Assembly: GCF_033343995.1 (NCBI RefSeq)
Contig: NZ_CP137573.1
Coordinates: 2,699,001 to 2,763,000 of the forward strand
Direction of reading: 5' to 3'
DNA: 64,000 nucleotides
Source: Streptomyces sp. HUAS YS2
GTDB taxonomy: Bacteria > Actinomycetota > Actinomycetes > Streptomycetales > Streptomycetaceae
Position 1 is the stretch's first letter, and each line of letters begins with the position of its first letter. Both the position numbers and the translations under genes were made by a program. Below, piece by piece: positions 28,389 to 37,765 of the stretch. The notes under the pieces were generated by a model. The model worked only from the letters and a program-made list of their open reading frames with translations, was not told the origin of the DNA and did not search any database.

Positions 28389-29354
28389 TCACGAGGTCTT
28401 CAGAACGATCTTTCCGAAGAGTTCGCCGGAGGCCATCTTCTCGAAGCCCTCCCGGGCCCGGTCCAGCGGCAGCACCTCGTCGATGACCGGCCGCAGCCCG
28501 GTGGTCGCGCAGAACGACAGCAGGTCCTCCAGCTCGTCCTTCGAGCCCATCGTCGAGCCGACGACCTTCAGCTCCAGGAAGAAGATCCGGGTCAGCTCGG
28601 CGTGCGAGGGACGGTCGCCGCTGGTGGCGCCGGAGATGACCAGAGTGCCGCCGGGGCGCAGCGACTTGACGGAGTGGGACCAGGTGGCGGCGCCGACCGT
28701 CTCGATGACCGCGTCGACCCGCTGCGGCAGCCGCGCGCCCGGCTCAAAGGCCTCGACCGCGCCGAGCTCGATCGCCCGCTTGCGCTTGGCCTCGTCCCGG
28801 CTCGTCGCGAAGACCCGCAGGCCCGCCGCCCGGCCCAGCGCGATGGCCGCCGTGGCGACGCCACCGCCCGCGCCCTGCACCAGGATCGAGTCGCCCGGCC
28901 GGACCCCGGCGTTGGTGAACAGCATCCGGTACGCCGTCAGCCACGCGGTCGGCAGACAGGCGGCCTCCTCGAAGGAGAGCTCCTTCGGCTTGGGCAGCAC
29001 GTTCCAGCTCGGCACGGTCACCCGCTCGGCGAAGGTGCCCTGGTAGTGCTCGGTGAGGATGGAGCGCGGCTCCTTCGGGCCGACGCCGTGCCCGGTCTGG
29101 CCGATGACGGAGTGCAGGACGACCTCGTTGCCGTCCTCGTCGATCCCCGCGGCGTCGCAGCCGAGGATCATCGGCAGCTTCTCCTCGGGCAGTCCCACCC
29201 CGCGCAGCGACCACAGGTCGTGGTGGTTGAGCGAGGCGGCCTTGACGGTGACGGTGGTCCAGCCGGGTCGTACCTCGGGTTCCGGGCGTTCGCCCAGCTC
29301 GAGGCCGTTCAGCGGCTGATCGCGATCGATTCGGGCGGCGTAGGCAGCGAACAT
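28389..29354 (-). CDS. quinone oxidoreductase-like zinc-type dehydrogenase
   Basis: 321-aa medium-chain dehydrogenase/reductase. The GroES-like N-terminal domain contains ASLNHHDLWSLRG and LGCDAAG. The NAD(P)-binding Rossmann domain has VQGAGGGVATAAI (about residues 160-175). The catalytic-zinc Cys/His pattern is incomplete and the structural-zinc Cys cluster is absent, as in quinone oxidoreductases (QOR), so zinc binding is doubtful. Start is ATG 29354, probably leaderless. The substrate is unknown. Confidence 0.85.
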   Translation of the reverse strand: MFAAYAARIDRDQPLNGLELGERPEPEVRPGWTTVTVKAASLNHHDLWSLRGVGLPEEKLPMILGCDAAGIDEDGNEVVLHSVIGQTGHGVGPKEPRSILTEHYQGTFAERVTVPSWNVLPKPKELSFEEAACLPTAWLTAYRMLFTNAGVRPGDSILVQGAGGGVATAAIALGRAAGLRVFATSRDEAKRKRAIELGAVEAFEPGARLPQRVDAVIETVGAATWSHSVKSLRPGGTLVISGATSGDRPSHAELTRIFFLELKVVGSTMGSKDELEDLLSFCATTGLRPVIDEVLPLDRAREGFEKMASGELFGKIVLKTS

Positions 29355-29361
29355 GACCTTG

Positions 29362-29367
29362 AGCGTA
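29362..29367 (-). promoter_or_regulatory. -10 hexamer of putative leaderless promoter
   Basis: On the minus strand TACGCT lies 7 bases before ATG 29354; no ribosome binding site is present. Confidence 0.45.
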
Positions 29368-29480
29368 GGGCGGCACTGTCGCACGGCGGAACCACGTACG
29401 GGTGTGACACACGTCCCCCGGGAACGCCGAGCGGCGGACCACGGCTTGTTCGCCCCCAAGCGCCGTGCCAGGGCGGTCGA

Positions 29481-29486
29481 TACGGT
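29481..29486 (+). promoter_or_regulatory. possible -10 of small ORF
   Basis: TACGGT lies 7 bases before ATG 29494, the leaderless spacing seen repeatedly in this window. No good -35 is visible. Confidence 0.3.
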
Positions 29487-29493
29487 GCCGGGC

Positions 29494-29568
29494 ATGACGA
29501 ACGGGCATAGGAGTCCGGACGAGAACGGCGTCCGCTGGTCGGAGCACGACGGGGGCGACGGCGCCTGA
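29494..29568 (+). CDS. putative 24-residue peptide
   Basis: Short ORF of 24 codons, hydrophilic and rich in Asp, Gly, His and Trp. It has no recognised family. It is suggested by the leaderless-type -10 seven bases upstream and by a strong terminator beginning one base after its stop. It could also be non-coding. Confidence 0.3.
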   Translation: MTNGHRSPDENGVRWSEHDGGDGA

Positions 29569-29569
29569 T

Positions 29570-29618
29570 CACGCGCGAGGGGCCCCGTCCTGACCCAGGA
29601 CGGGGCCCCTCGCGCGTG
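29570..29618. terminator. bidirectional terminator of malic enzyme
   Basis: A perfect 23-base stem, 29570-29592 with 29596-29618, separated by three bases. It is the longest perfect hairpin seen in the window. It lies 10 bases after the malic enzyme stop on the minus strand. Confidence 0.9.
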
Positions 29619-29627
29619 CCGGCCGGG

Positions 29628-30839
<1,212 letters not shown>

Positions 30840-31374
30840 TGGGTTGACCCCTTAAGTCTTCTTCATTTGAGGGTGGCCACTCCCGGTTGAGGAGGGGTGG
30901 GTGGGTCCCGCGGCCGCCTTGTCTGGCAGCCGCGCGGGCGCGCCGCACAACGCGCCCTGAGCCCCGGATGAGGGGTGTAAGGATCCTTCTTACCGGACGA
31001 ACAGCACCGCAGACGAGTCCATTCCGCCTCGGTGACGAGGCTCATAGACCCGCGACACCGTCACTCACAGAGCCGACGCGTCACTTAATGTCCGGACAGA
31101 TGCCTGAGCGAACCGAATCACGTGGTTCGGGTCGTCCGAATGGCGAGATCAACCGGAGATTTTCCGGCCTGATGGAGCAATCACCGCAAGGGATCCGGCC
31201 TGGTTGTACCGGCCTGTCGGGGTTCGGGGGTCACCCGTTATCCGATTTTGACATCCGTGCCCCCCTGAATCGGGCAGTCCGAATGGCAAGATGCCGTAAT
31301 CACACGAGGTCGCGACACCCGAAGGTGCGTGCGCGGCCTATGGCAACTCCCGAACACGCCGGAGGAACCCGACC
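30840..31374. other. long divergent promoter region, malic enzyme / ABC transporter
   Basis: 535 bases without a gene. TTGACA at about 31248 is a plausible -35 for the transporter operon. An imperfect direct repeat of 23 bases, 31128-31150 and 31271-31293 (19 matches), shares GTCCGAATGGC and may mark a regulator site or repeated promoter. CGAACC and GGTTCG at about 31109-31130 form an inverted repeat beside the first copy. CCGGAGATTTTCCGG near 31154 can form a hairpin. Confidence 0.45.
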
Positions 31375-32343
31375 ATGACCGCAAGCACCACGCGCTGTAA
31401 GACCGCTGCCAAGACCCGCACCTCCCGTCTTGCCGCGGTCGCCGCCGTCGCGGTCGCCGGCTCGATGCTGCTGACCGCGTGCGGCGACCAGACCGAGGGC
31501 GGGGGCAGCACCCCGTCCGGCGAGAAGTCGGCCGCCGGCTCCGCCGCTCCGCTCTTCTCCAAGCTGCCCGCCGACATCCAGAAGGCCGGCGTCATCAAGG
31601 TCGGCACCGACGCCGCGTACGCCCCGATGGAGTTCACCGAGGGCGGCAAGATCGTCGGCGTCGACCCCGACCTCGGCGCCGCCCTGGGCAAGCAGCTCGG
31701 CGTGAAGTTCGAGTTCGTCTCGGGCACCTTCGACGGCCTGATCACCTCGATCTACACCGGCCGCCAGGACCTGATCATGTCCTCGATGACGGACAACAAG
31801 AAGCGTCAGGAGGGCCTGGACGACAACGGCAAGAAGATCGGCAAGGGCATCGACTTCGTCGACTACTTCAGCTCCGGCGTCTCCCTGCTGGTCAAGAAGG
31901 GCAACCCGCAGAACATCAAGTCCCTGGACGACCTGTGCGGCAAGACCGTCGCCGTCCAGCGCGGCACGATCTACGAGGACACCTTCAAGGCGCAGGCCAC
32001 CAAGTGCGGCGCCAACAAGCTCACCATCCAGGCGTTCGACACCGACGCCGAGGCCCAGACCCGCGTGAAGGCCGGCGGCGCCGTCGCCGACCTGAACGAC
32101 TACCCGGTCGCCGCGTACATCGCGAAGACCTCGGGCGGCGGCAACGACTTCGAGGTCGCCGGCAGCCAGAGCGACGTCGGCCTCTTCGGCATCGGCGTCT
32201 CGAAGGAGAACACGCAGCTGCGCGACGCCGTCAAGGAAGCCCTCGATGCGATCATCAAGGACGGCTCCTACACCGAGGTCCTGAAGAAGTGGGACGTCGA
32301 GCAGAGCGCGGTCAAGCAGGCCACCGTCAACGCCGGCAAGTGA
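31375..32343 (+). CDS. polar amino-acid ABC transporter, substrate-binding lipoprotein
   Basis: 322-aa family 3 solute-binding protein. The lipoprotein signal ends in LLTACG, with the lipidated Cys near residue 38. The mature protein has KVGTDAAYAPMEF and DGLITSIYTGRQDLIMSSM, both usual in glutamate, glutamine, arginine or histidine binders. A 29-base gap separates it from the permease gene. It delivers a polar amino acid to the membrane complex encoded downstream. The exact ligand cannot be read from sequence. Confidence 0.92.
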   Translation: MTASTTRCKTAAKTRTSRLAAVAAVAVAGSMLLTACGDQTEGGGSTPSGEKSAAGSAAPLFSKLPADIQKAGVIKVGTDAAYAPMEFTEGGKIVGVDPDLGAALGKQLGVKFEFVSGTFDGLITSIYTGRQDLIMSSMTDNKKRQEGLDDNGKKIGKGIDFVDYFSSGVSLLVKKGNPQNIKSLDDLCGKTVAVQRGTIYEDTFKAQATKCGANKLTIQAFDTDAEAQTRVKAGGAVADLNDYPVAAYIAKTSGGGNDFEVAGSQSDVGLFGIGVSKENTQLRDAVKEALDAIIKDGSYTEVLKKWDVEQSAVKQATVNAGK

Positions 32344-32372
32344 CCTCCTCGCTCCACTGAAGGGCAGTCATC

Positions 32373-33329
32373 GTGACTGACAAGATCGACAAGGGTCCGG
32401 CCGCCGCTCCGGCCGGACCCGACCCCTCCGGCACGCCGTACGAGGCCATCAAGGCCATCCCCGTGCGGCACGTCGGCCGCTGGATCAGCGCCGTCGTCGT
32501 GGTCGTGCTGCTGGGCTGGCTCGTCTACGCCTTCTCCCAGGGCAACGTCATCTGGGACACGGTCTGGGACAAGCTGTTCGACCCCTCGGTCCTCGAGGGC
32601 CTCTGGAACACCGTCGTCATCAGCGTCGCCTCCATGGCGCTGGGCCTCGTCCTCGGCATCGTCTTCGCCGTGATGCGGCTCTCCAAGAACCCGGTGACCG
32701 GCGCGGTCGCCTGGCTCTACATCTGGTTCTTCCGCGGCACGCCGGTGTACGTCCAGCTGCTCGTGTGGTTCAACCTGTCGCTGATCTTCGAGTACATCAA
32801 CCTCGGGCCGATCTACAAGAACGAGACCGTCGACGTCATGACGCCGTTCATGGTCGCGCTGCTGGGCCTCGGCCTGAACGAGGGCGCGTACATGGCGGAG
32901 ATCGTCCGGGCCGGCATCCAGTCCGTCGACGAGGGCCAGACCGAGGCGGCGCACGCGCTCGGCATGTCCCAGACGAAGACCATGCGCCGCATCGTCCTGC
33001 CGCAGGCCATGCGGGTGATCGTTCCCCCGACGGGCAACGAGTTCATCAACATGCTCAAGACCTCGTCGCTGGTCTCGGCCGTGCAGTACACGGAGGTGCT
33101 GAGGGCGTCGTCGAACATCGGCAACACCGCCGGCGCCGTCATGGAGATGCTCTTCGTGGCCTCCATCTGGTACCTGGCCCTGACTAGTGTGTTCAGTGTC
33201 GGCCAGTACTACCTGGAGCGGCGTTACGCGCGCGGTTCGCTGCGCTCCCTGCCGCCCACGCCCTGGCAGAGGGTCAAGGCGAACCTGCTGTCCAAGAGGT
33301 CCGACCAGAGCGGAGGTGCCGGCGTATGA
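32373..33329 (+). CDS. polar amino-acid ABC transporter, permease
   Basis: 318-aa His/Glu/Gln/Arg-type permease. The N-terminal cytosolic tail is Pro-rich. Membrane segments start near residue 40, and the EAA loop reads [24 protein letters not shown]. Start is GTG 32373. A single permease gene implies a homodimer. Its 3' end overlaps the ATPase gene by four bases (ATGA). The motif [12 protein letters not shown] is typical of this family. Confidence 0.93.
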   Translation: MTDKIDKGPAAAPAGPDPSGTPYEAIKAIPVRHVGRWISAVVVVVLLGWLVYAFSQGNVIWDTVWDKLFDPSVLEGLWNTVVISVASMALGLVLGIVFAVMRLSKNPVTGAVAWLYIWFFRGTPVYVQLLVWFNLSLIFEYINLGPIYKNETVDVMTPFMVALLGLGLNEGAYMAEIVRAGIQSVDEGQTEAAHALGMSQTKTMRRIVLPQAMRVIVPPTGNEFINMLKTSSLVSAVQYTEVLRASSNIGNTAGAVMEMLFVASIWYLALTSVFSVGQYYLERRYARGSLRSLPPTPWQRVKANLLSKRSDQSGGAGV

Positions 33330-34087
33330 CCCCCATGGTGAAGGCCGAAGGCGTCCACAAGTCCTACGGCCCCGCACACATCCTTCGGGGCATCGACCTC
33401 GAGGTCGCCCCGCGCGAGGTCTTCTGTCTGGTCGGTCCGTCCGGCTCGGGCAAGTCGACCTTCCTGCGGTGCATCAACCACCTGGAGCGGGTCGACGGCG
33501 GACGGCTGTCCGTCGACGGCGAACTCGTGGGCTACCGCCAGAAGGGCGACAAGCTCTACGAGCTGAAGGACAGCGAGGTCGCCGCCCAGCGCCGCGACAT
33601 CGGCATGGTCTTCCAGCGCTTCAACCTCTTCCCGCACATGACGGCCATCGAGAACGTGATGGAAGCCCCGGTCATGGTGAAGGGCGAGTCGAAGGCGGTG
33701 GCGCGCGAGCGTGCGATCAAGCTCCTCGACCGCGTCGGGCTCGGGGACAAGGGCAAGAACTACCCGTCCCAGCTCTCCGGCGGCCAGCAGCAGCGCGTCG
33801 CCATCGCCCGCGCGCTGGCGATGGAGCCGAAGCTGATGCTCTTCGACGAGCCCACCTCGGCGCTCGACCCGGAGCTCGTCGGTGACGTCCTGGACGTCAT
33901 GCGGGACCTGGCCGAGTCGGGCATGACCATGATCGTGGTGACCCACGAGATGGGCTTCGCCCGCGAGGTCGGCGACAACCTGGTGTTCATGGACGGCGGT
34001 GTGGTGGTCGAGTCCGGCAACCCGCGCGACGTCCTGGGCAACCCGCAGCACGACCGGACGAAGGCGTTCCTGTCGAAGGTGCTGTAG
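33326..34087 (+). CDS. polar amino-acid ABC transporter, ATP-binding protein
   Basis: 253-aa ATPase. Walker A is GPSGSGKST, the signature motif LSGGQQQR, Walker [12 protein letters not shown], and H-loop VVTHEM. It is last gene of the operon, translationally coupled to the permease, and followed by a strong bidirectional terminator. It powers import of the amino acid. Confidence 0.95.
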   Translation: MTPMVKAEGVHKSYGPAHILRGIDLEVAPREVFCLVGPSGSGKSTFLRCINHLERVDGGRLSVDGELVGYRQKGDKLYELKDSEVAAQRRDIGMVFQRFNLFPHMTAIENVMEAPVMVKGESKAVARERAIKLLDRVGLGDKGKNYPSQLSGGQQQRVAIARALAMEPKLMLFDEPTSALDPELVGDVLDVMRDLAESGMTMIVVTHEMGFAREVGDNLVFMDGGVVVESGNPRDVLGNPQHDRTKAFLSKVL

Positions 34088-34099
34088 GGCACGGGCACA

Positions 34100-34141
34100 C
34101 GAGGAGGGGCGGTACGGGATCTCCCGTACCGCCCCTCCTCG
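34100..34141. terminator. bidirectional terminator
   Basis: A perfect 20-base stem (34100-34119 with 34122-34141) with a two-base centre, 13 bases after the ATPase stop. It also serves the convergent methyltransferase gene. Confidence 0.9.
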
Positions 34142-34181
34142 CTCGTACGCGGCCTCGTCGCTCGTACGCGGGCCTACATCG

Positions 34182-34946
34182 TCACTTCACGGCCAGCAGC
34201 AGCGTGTCCGACGGCGAGCACCAGACCGGGCGGGCCTCGACGAAGCCGGCGGTGCGGAGGGTGTCGGCGTGCCAGTGCGCGGACGGCATGTCGCCGTCGG
34301 CGTGCTCGCCGTAGATCTCGAAGCGGCGGGCGGTGGGCTCGGCGAGGACCGGGTCCTCGGCGGCGAGGGCCCACCAGTCGGCCCAGTCGAGGACGCCGGC
34401 GGCCTTCTCACGGTCCATCCGGGCGTGCCGCTGGGCGCGCTCGGCGGCGTTGATGCGCGGGGTGGTCTCGTCGATCATGTGGTCGGCGTTCATGAAGACC
34501 CCGCCGTCCCGGACGAGGCCGGCGAGCTGCCCGTACAGCGCGGTCAGCGGGCCCTCGTGGAGCCAGTGCAGGGCGGTGGCGGTGAGCACGGCGTCGTACG
34601 TGTCGTACAGGAGCTCCGCGGTCCACCGCGGGTCCTTGAGGTCGGCGGTCACGAAGGTGACGCGCGGGTCGCCGGCGAAGGAGCCGCGGGCGATGGCGAG
34701 CAGGGCCGGGTCGAGGTCGACGCCGGTGCTGGTCGCGTTCGGGAACCGGGTGAGGAGCCGATCCGTGATACTTCCCGTACCGCACGCGAGGTCGAGGACC
34801 CGGGGCTCCGGGCCCACCACGGCCTCGACCATGTCCAGCATCACGCGGAACCGCTCCTCGCGGTCCGGCATGTACCACTCCTGCTGGCGGTCCCAGCTCG
34901 CCTGCCAGGCCTGCCAGTCGGTTCCGGCCACGGCTGCATCCGTCAT
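34182..34946 (-). CDS. class I SAM-dependent methyltransferase
   Basis: 254-aa class I methyltransferase. SAM-binding motif I is VLDLACGTGSITDRLL (about residues 50-65), then GVDLDPALLAIA, with motif LTATALHWLHEG following. Start ATG 34946 behind GGAGGAG. It has no membrane segment. Substrate unknown; similar small-molecule or trans-aconitate-type methyltransferases share this pattern. Confidence 0.85.
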   Translation of the reverse strand: MTDAAVAGTDWQAWQASWDRQQEWYMPDREERFRVMLDMVEAVVGPEPRVLDLACGTGSITDRLLTRFPNATSTGVDLDPALLAIARGSFAGDPRVTFVTADLKDPRWTAELLYDTYDAVLTATALHWLHEGPLTALYGQLAGLVRDGGVFMNADHMIDETTPRINAAERAQRHARMDREKAAGVLDWADWWALAAEDPVLAEPTARRFEIYGEHADGDMPSAHWHADTLRTAGFVEARPVWCSPSDTLLLAVK

Positions 34947-35049
34947 GACTTCCGCTCCTCCGACCTCGACGTTTCGTAATACCCTCGAAGGGCAACCGTC
35001 TCTTACCCCCCGCTCCACCGACCCTAGACCGTCACCGTAAGGACTACAA

Positions 35050-35697
35050 GTGGAACTGGCCTATTACTCGGATTACGCCGTGCGTCTGGTCAACACCGAG
35101 GAGCCGGCCCGCAACAAGGACTCCCTGACCACGGTGGAGGCGGTACGCGAACTCTTCGGCGCGGCCTCCCAGATGTCGCGCCGGGCCACCGACGCGGACG
35201 TCACCCGCTTCCGCTCGGTCCGCGGCCGGCTGCGCGCGGTCTTCACCGCGGCGGACGAGGGCGACCAGACCACCGCCGTCGACCTGCTGAACTCACTGCT
35301 CCTGGAGTTCCCGGTCAGCCCGCAGATCTCCGGTCACGACTACCTCGACGAGGAGGGCCGGCCGCGGTGGCACATGCACCTGGCCGACCACCCTTCGAAC
35401 GCGACTGCGGGGTACGCGGCCATCGCCGCGATGGGACTCGCCTTCCACCTCACGGAGTTCGGCGCCGACCGGCTCGGCCTCTGCCAGGCCCCGCCGTGCC
35501 GCAACGCCTACCTCGACACGTCCACCAACCGCTCGCGCCGCTACTGCTCCGACCGCTGCGCGACCCGCGCCAACGTGGCCGCGTACCGCGCCCGCAAGCG
35601 TCAGGAGGCCCTGGACGCCCTGGCGGCCGAGCGGTCCGACAGCACCGGCCTGACGGCCGAGAAGAGCCAGGAGAGCACCACCCCGGCCGACCGCTGA
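35050..35697 (+). CDS. CGNR zinc-finger (ABATE domain) protein
   Basis: 215-aa protein of the ABATE/CGNR family, thought to be stress-related regulators. The N-terminal ABATE domain begins YYSDYAVRLVNT. The C-terminal zinc finger is CQAPPCRNAYLD ... RRYCSDRCATRANVAAYR. GTG 35050 follows AAGGA. The last 97 bases overlap antisense with sodX. Target genes are unknown. Confidence 0.85.
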   Translation: MELAYYSDYAVRLVNTEEPARNKDSLTTVEAVRELFGAASQMSRRATDADVTRFRSVRGRLRAVFTAADEGDQTTAVDLLNSLLLEFPVSPQISGHDYLDEEGRPRWHMHLADHPSNATAGYAAIAAMGLAFHLTEFGADRLGLCQAPPCRNAYLDTSTNRSRRYCSDRCATRANVAAYRARKRQEALDALAAERSDSTGLTAEKSQESTTPADR

Positions 35698-36023
35698 AGC
35701 CCGGGCGTGACGGGCCGGTACCTCGCCCGCACGCGCCCCAGCACGAGCTCCGCCGGCACGGCGCCGAACACCCGGCTGTCCCCCTCCGCGGCCGGGTTGT
35801 CGCCGAGCACCCACCAGCCGGCGGCCTGTCGCTCGATCAGCCGTTTGACGATGAGCAGATCCTGCTGGAGCGGATGCCGCATCACGGCCACGTCACCCGC
35901 CCGCAACCGCCCCCCGTAGTGCACCAACAACTGGTCGCCGTGCAGCAGCGTGGGCACCATCGACGGCCCCCTCACCTCGGCGATCCCGAACGGTGGCGAC
36001 GATTCCCGCCCCGAACCCGTCAT
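35601..36023 (-). CDS. sodX: nickel SOD maturation protease SodX
   Basis: 140-aa signal peptidase S26-type protease, divergent from sodN as in other streptomycetes. The catalytic pair is Ser21 in GPSMVPTLLHGD and Lys60 in IVKRLI, and GDNP follows. It removes the N-terminal leader of SodN to expose the nickel-binding histidine. Start is ATG 36023. It lacks a clear transmembrane anchor, unlike LepB-type peptidases. Its 3' end overlaps the convergent CGNR gene by 97 bases. Confidence 0.88.
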   Translation of the reverse strand: MTGSGRESSPPFGIAEVRGPSMVPTLLHGDQLLVHYGGRLRAGDVAVMRHPLQQDLLIVKRLIERQAAGWWVLGDNPAAEGDSRVFGAVPAELVLGRVRARYRPVTPGLQRSAGVVLSWLFSAVRPVLSDRSAARASRAS

Positions 36024-36165
36024 CCGGCACCTCCCGGTCCGATCGTCCACGAGTCCCAGGATGACCCTGGACTTTTGTCCTAAGCACCGGGGGCCCCTCG
36101 CGAAAACAGCCTTCTCACCGAGTAATCTCCCACTAGAGAAGACGATCACGAGGAAGGACAGCTCC

Positions 36166-36561
36166 ATGCTTTCCCGCCTGTTTGCCCCCAAGGTGAAGGT
36201 CAGCGCCCACTGCGACCTGCCCTGCGGCGTGTACGACCCGGCCCAGGCCCGCATCGAGGCGGAGTCGGTCAAGGCCGTGCAGGAGAAGTACCAGGCCAAC
36301 GAGGACGCGGACTTCCGCACCCGTGCCCTGATCATCAAGGAGCAGCGCGCCGAGCTCGCCAAGCACCACGTCTCGGTGCTGTGGAGCGACTACTTCAAGC
36401 CCCCGCACTTCGAGAAGTTCCCCCAGCTCCACCAGCTGGTCAACGACACCCTGAAGGCCCTCTCGGCCGCCAAGGCGTCGAACGACCCGAAGACGGGCGA
36501 GAAGGCGCTGGAGCTCATCGCCGAGATCGACCGCATCTTCTGGGAGACGAAGAAGGCCTGA
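36166..36561 (+). CDS. sodN: nickel superoxide dismutase
   Basis: 131-aa precursor of Ni-SOD. A 14-residue leader precedes the nickel hook HCDLPCGVYD. After cleavage His15, Cys16 and Cys20 provide the ligands. The remainder is the usual four-helix bundle (KYQANEDADFRTRALIIKEQRAEL, SDYFKPPHFEKFPQLHQL). ATG 36166 follows AGGAAGGA. It disproportionates superoxide in the cytosol or at the cell envelope. The sequence at its 3' end recurs 1.2 kb downstream. Confidence 0.97.
   Translation: MLSRLFAPKVKVSAHCDLPCGVYDPAQARIEAESVKAVQEKYQANEDADFRTRALIIKEQRAELAKHHVSVLWSDYFKPPHFEKFPQLHQLVNDTLKALSAAKASNDPKTGEKALELIAEIDRIFWETKKA
36535..36561 (+). repeat. sodN 3' end, left copy of direct repeat
   Basis: Last nine codons of sodN, including the stop. 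It matches 37739-37765 at 24 of 27 bases, and similarity continues loosely into the 3' UTR. See the right copy and the findings. Confidence 0.7.
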
Positions 36562-36636
36562 CCTTCCGACACTTCCCACCTGCCTCCGCGGCAGGTCCGA
36601 ACGGCCCGACCGGAGTCATCCGGCCGGGCCGTTCGG
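36562..36636 (+). ncRNA. sodN 3'-UTR, s-SodF-like small RNA candidate
   Basis: In S. coelicolor a stable small RNA, s-SodF, is processed from the sodN 3' UTR and inhibits sodF mRNA. The corresponding region here is about 75 bases and contains a C-rich stretch (CTTCCCACCTGCCTCC) that could pair with a Shine-Dalgarno sequence. A hairpin 36578-36596 follows, and it ends in a strong terminator. No sodF is in the window, so the pairing cannot be tested here. Confidence 0.5.
36597..36636 (+). terminator. sodN terminator
   Basis: A 17-base stem with one mismatch and a six-base loop; the outer arms are CCGAACGGCCC (36597-36607) and GGGCCGTTCGG (36626-36636). Confidence 0.85.
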
Positions 36637-36700
36637 TGTTCCAAGATCCATCGGGAGATTGGGTGGGAGCCGAGGGGAGAACCCTCACGACCCCCGGCGA

Positions 36701-36820
36701 GGTGTGCGAGTACGGCCCCTCCACGCCCTTGAGCCGGTGCCCGAGCCGCGGCTCGGTGAGTGTGGGTGCACCGGGCGGCAGGAACTGGCAGCACAGCCCG
36801 ACCGCCGTCAACCGACGCAA
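36701..36820 (-). pseudogene. integrase C-terminal remnant
   Basis: One minus-strand frame reads TEPRLGHRLKGVEGPYSH at about 36753-36701. It resembles the C-terminal LGH...G...YSH catalytic motif of actinobacterial tyrosine recombinases, including the nucleophilic Tyr. No complete integrase is present: the preceding residues do not match, and the rest is lost or out of frame. It lies next to the sodN 3' end that is repeated at 37739. The resemblance is from motif memory only. Confidence 0.4.
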
Positions 36821-37001
36821 GGTGGTAGCGATCGATCAACGCGCCGTTCCAGAAGATATCGCCGATCCGGTGGTCGACTGGACTTTCATCATCGAAAGCA
36901 TTTAGGCAATAAGGCTTCATCCCCTTATGCGCGACAATCCTCCAAGCAATCGTGATGGCTGCGTTTTCGCGGTAGCTGGAGTGCTGCGCTGGGAGTCCAA
37001 C
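36820..37001 (-). other. coding-like fragment, unrecognised
   Basis: One minus-strand frame reads in protein-like fashion (RENAAITIAWRIVAHKGMKP, then NAFDDESPVDHRIGDIFW). It is preceded by an in-frame TGA at 37004-37002 and, beyond that, more coding-like residues (GASPDDIDFLLSRATGSPSQ). Base composition is lower in GC than the flanks. It may be a decayed gene of foreign origin. I do not recognise a family. Confidence 0.4.
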
Positions 37002-37101
37002 TCAACGGTCCTTGGATGCTTGTGACGGAGAACCAGTTGCCCTGCTGAGAAGGAAGTCGATGTCGTCCGGCGATGCCCCAAGCTTCGCCAATTTGCCCCA
37101 G

Positions 37102-37131
37102 TTGACAGATAGTCAAGGGTTCGACTTAGAT
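37102..37131 (+). promoter_or_regulatory. sigma-70-type promoter of secreted protein gene
   Basis: TTGACA (37102-37107) and TTAGAT (37126-37131) with an 18-base spacer, 44 bases upstream of GTG 37175. Confidence 0.55.
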
Positions 37132-37174
37132 CTTTTCGGTAGTGATGAGCTGCCATCGAAAAGGGGAACATTTC

Positions 37175-37579
37175 GTGACACGCAGCATGTTGGCAAAGGT
37201 CGGTATGAGTATCGCGGCAAGCGTCGTCATTGCCGCCGGAACGACAGGCTCGGCCTACGCGGACGGGCCCGATGTGACGGCCACCGCCAGCTGGGGCACG
37301 GCAACCTTCAAGACCAACGGCGACTATCTGTGGGTGAAGGACAAGAGTGCGGACGGCTACTCCGTGAAGGCCACGCTCTGGCGGGAGGTGGCCGACGGTT
37401 TGCGGGTTGAGATCCGGACCTGCTCCGACACGACCACGACGCAGGACAGGTCTGACGGCTACTCGGTCTGCAACTTCGACGTGTCGGAGGACTACTGGGT
37501 GTCGGTCACAATCCAGCGTTTCAAGAACGGCGTAGCCTACGGGGGCCTTGTCGCCAGCGGATACTCTTCGCAGGCCTGA
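37175..37579 (+). CDS. small secreted hypothetical protein
   Basis: 134-aa secreted protein, family not recognised. A signal peptide (TRSMLAKVGMSIAASVVIAAG, cleavage near AYA) is followed by about 100 residues. They are rich in Thr, Ser, Tyr and Trp with alternating polar strands and two Cys that may form a disulfide. This looks like a small beta-sandwich. GTG 37175 follows AAGGGGAA. The gene lies in a lower-GC segment between the two sodN-end repeats, so it is probably horizontally acquired cargo. Confidence 0.75.
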   Translation: MTRSMLAKVGMSIAASVVIAAGTTGSAYADGPDVTATASWGTATFKTNGDYLWVKDKSADGYSVKATLWREVADGLRVEIRTCSDTTTTQDRSDGYSVCNFDVSEDYWVSVTIQRFKNGVAYGGLVASGYSSQA

Positions 37580-37588
37580 TCCCTTCGC

Positions 37589-37630
37589 CTGACTCGTGAG
37601 CGGGAGGTACGTCTCCGGCTCACGAGTCAG
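37589..37630 (+). terminator. terminator of secreted protein gene
   Basis: CTGACTCGTGAGC (37589-37601) pairs perfectly with GCTCACGAGTCAG (37618-37630). Confidence 0.85.
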
Positions 37631-37738
37631 GGCTACGGCAACGATGAAGCAAGCTCGGCACCCCGATCCCAGCCCGCGTAATTTCCCGTCCGTAACTGTG
37701 GATCCCCCATTCGGACCTGACCCAAATAGATGAATCCC

Positions 37739-37765
37739 ATCTTCTGGGAAACAAAGAAGTCCTGA
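37739..37765 (+). repeat. sodN-like 3' end, right copy of direct repeat
   Basis: Encodes IFWETKKS and a stop, compared with IFWETKKA in sodN. Three of 27 bases differ: two synonymous third positions and one Ala-to-Ser change. Upstream codons are no longer sodN. The pattern fits a displaced gene end left by site-specific integration, or the stub of a lost sodN duplicate. Confidence 0.7.

Noticed and set aside
36166..36170. Nur-type nickel operator near sodN
   Set aside because: I looked upstream of sodN for a TTGCA-type palindrome and saw none convincing, so none is annotated.
37739..37765. Second functional nickel superoxide dismutase
   Set aside because: Only the final nine codons are recognisable; upstream sequence is unrelated and contains stop codons, and no nickel-hook motif is present.
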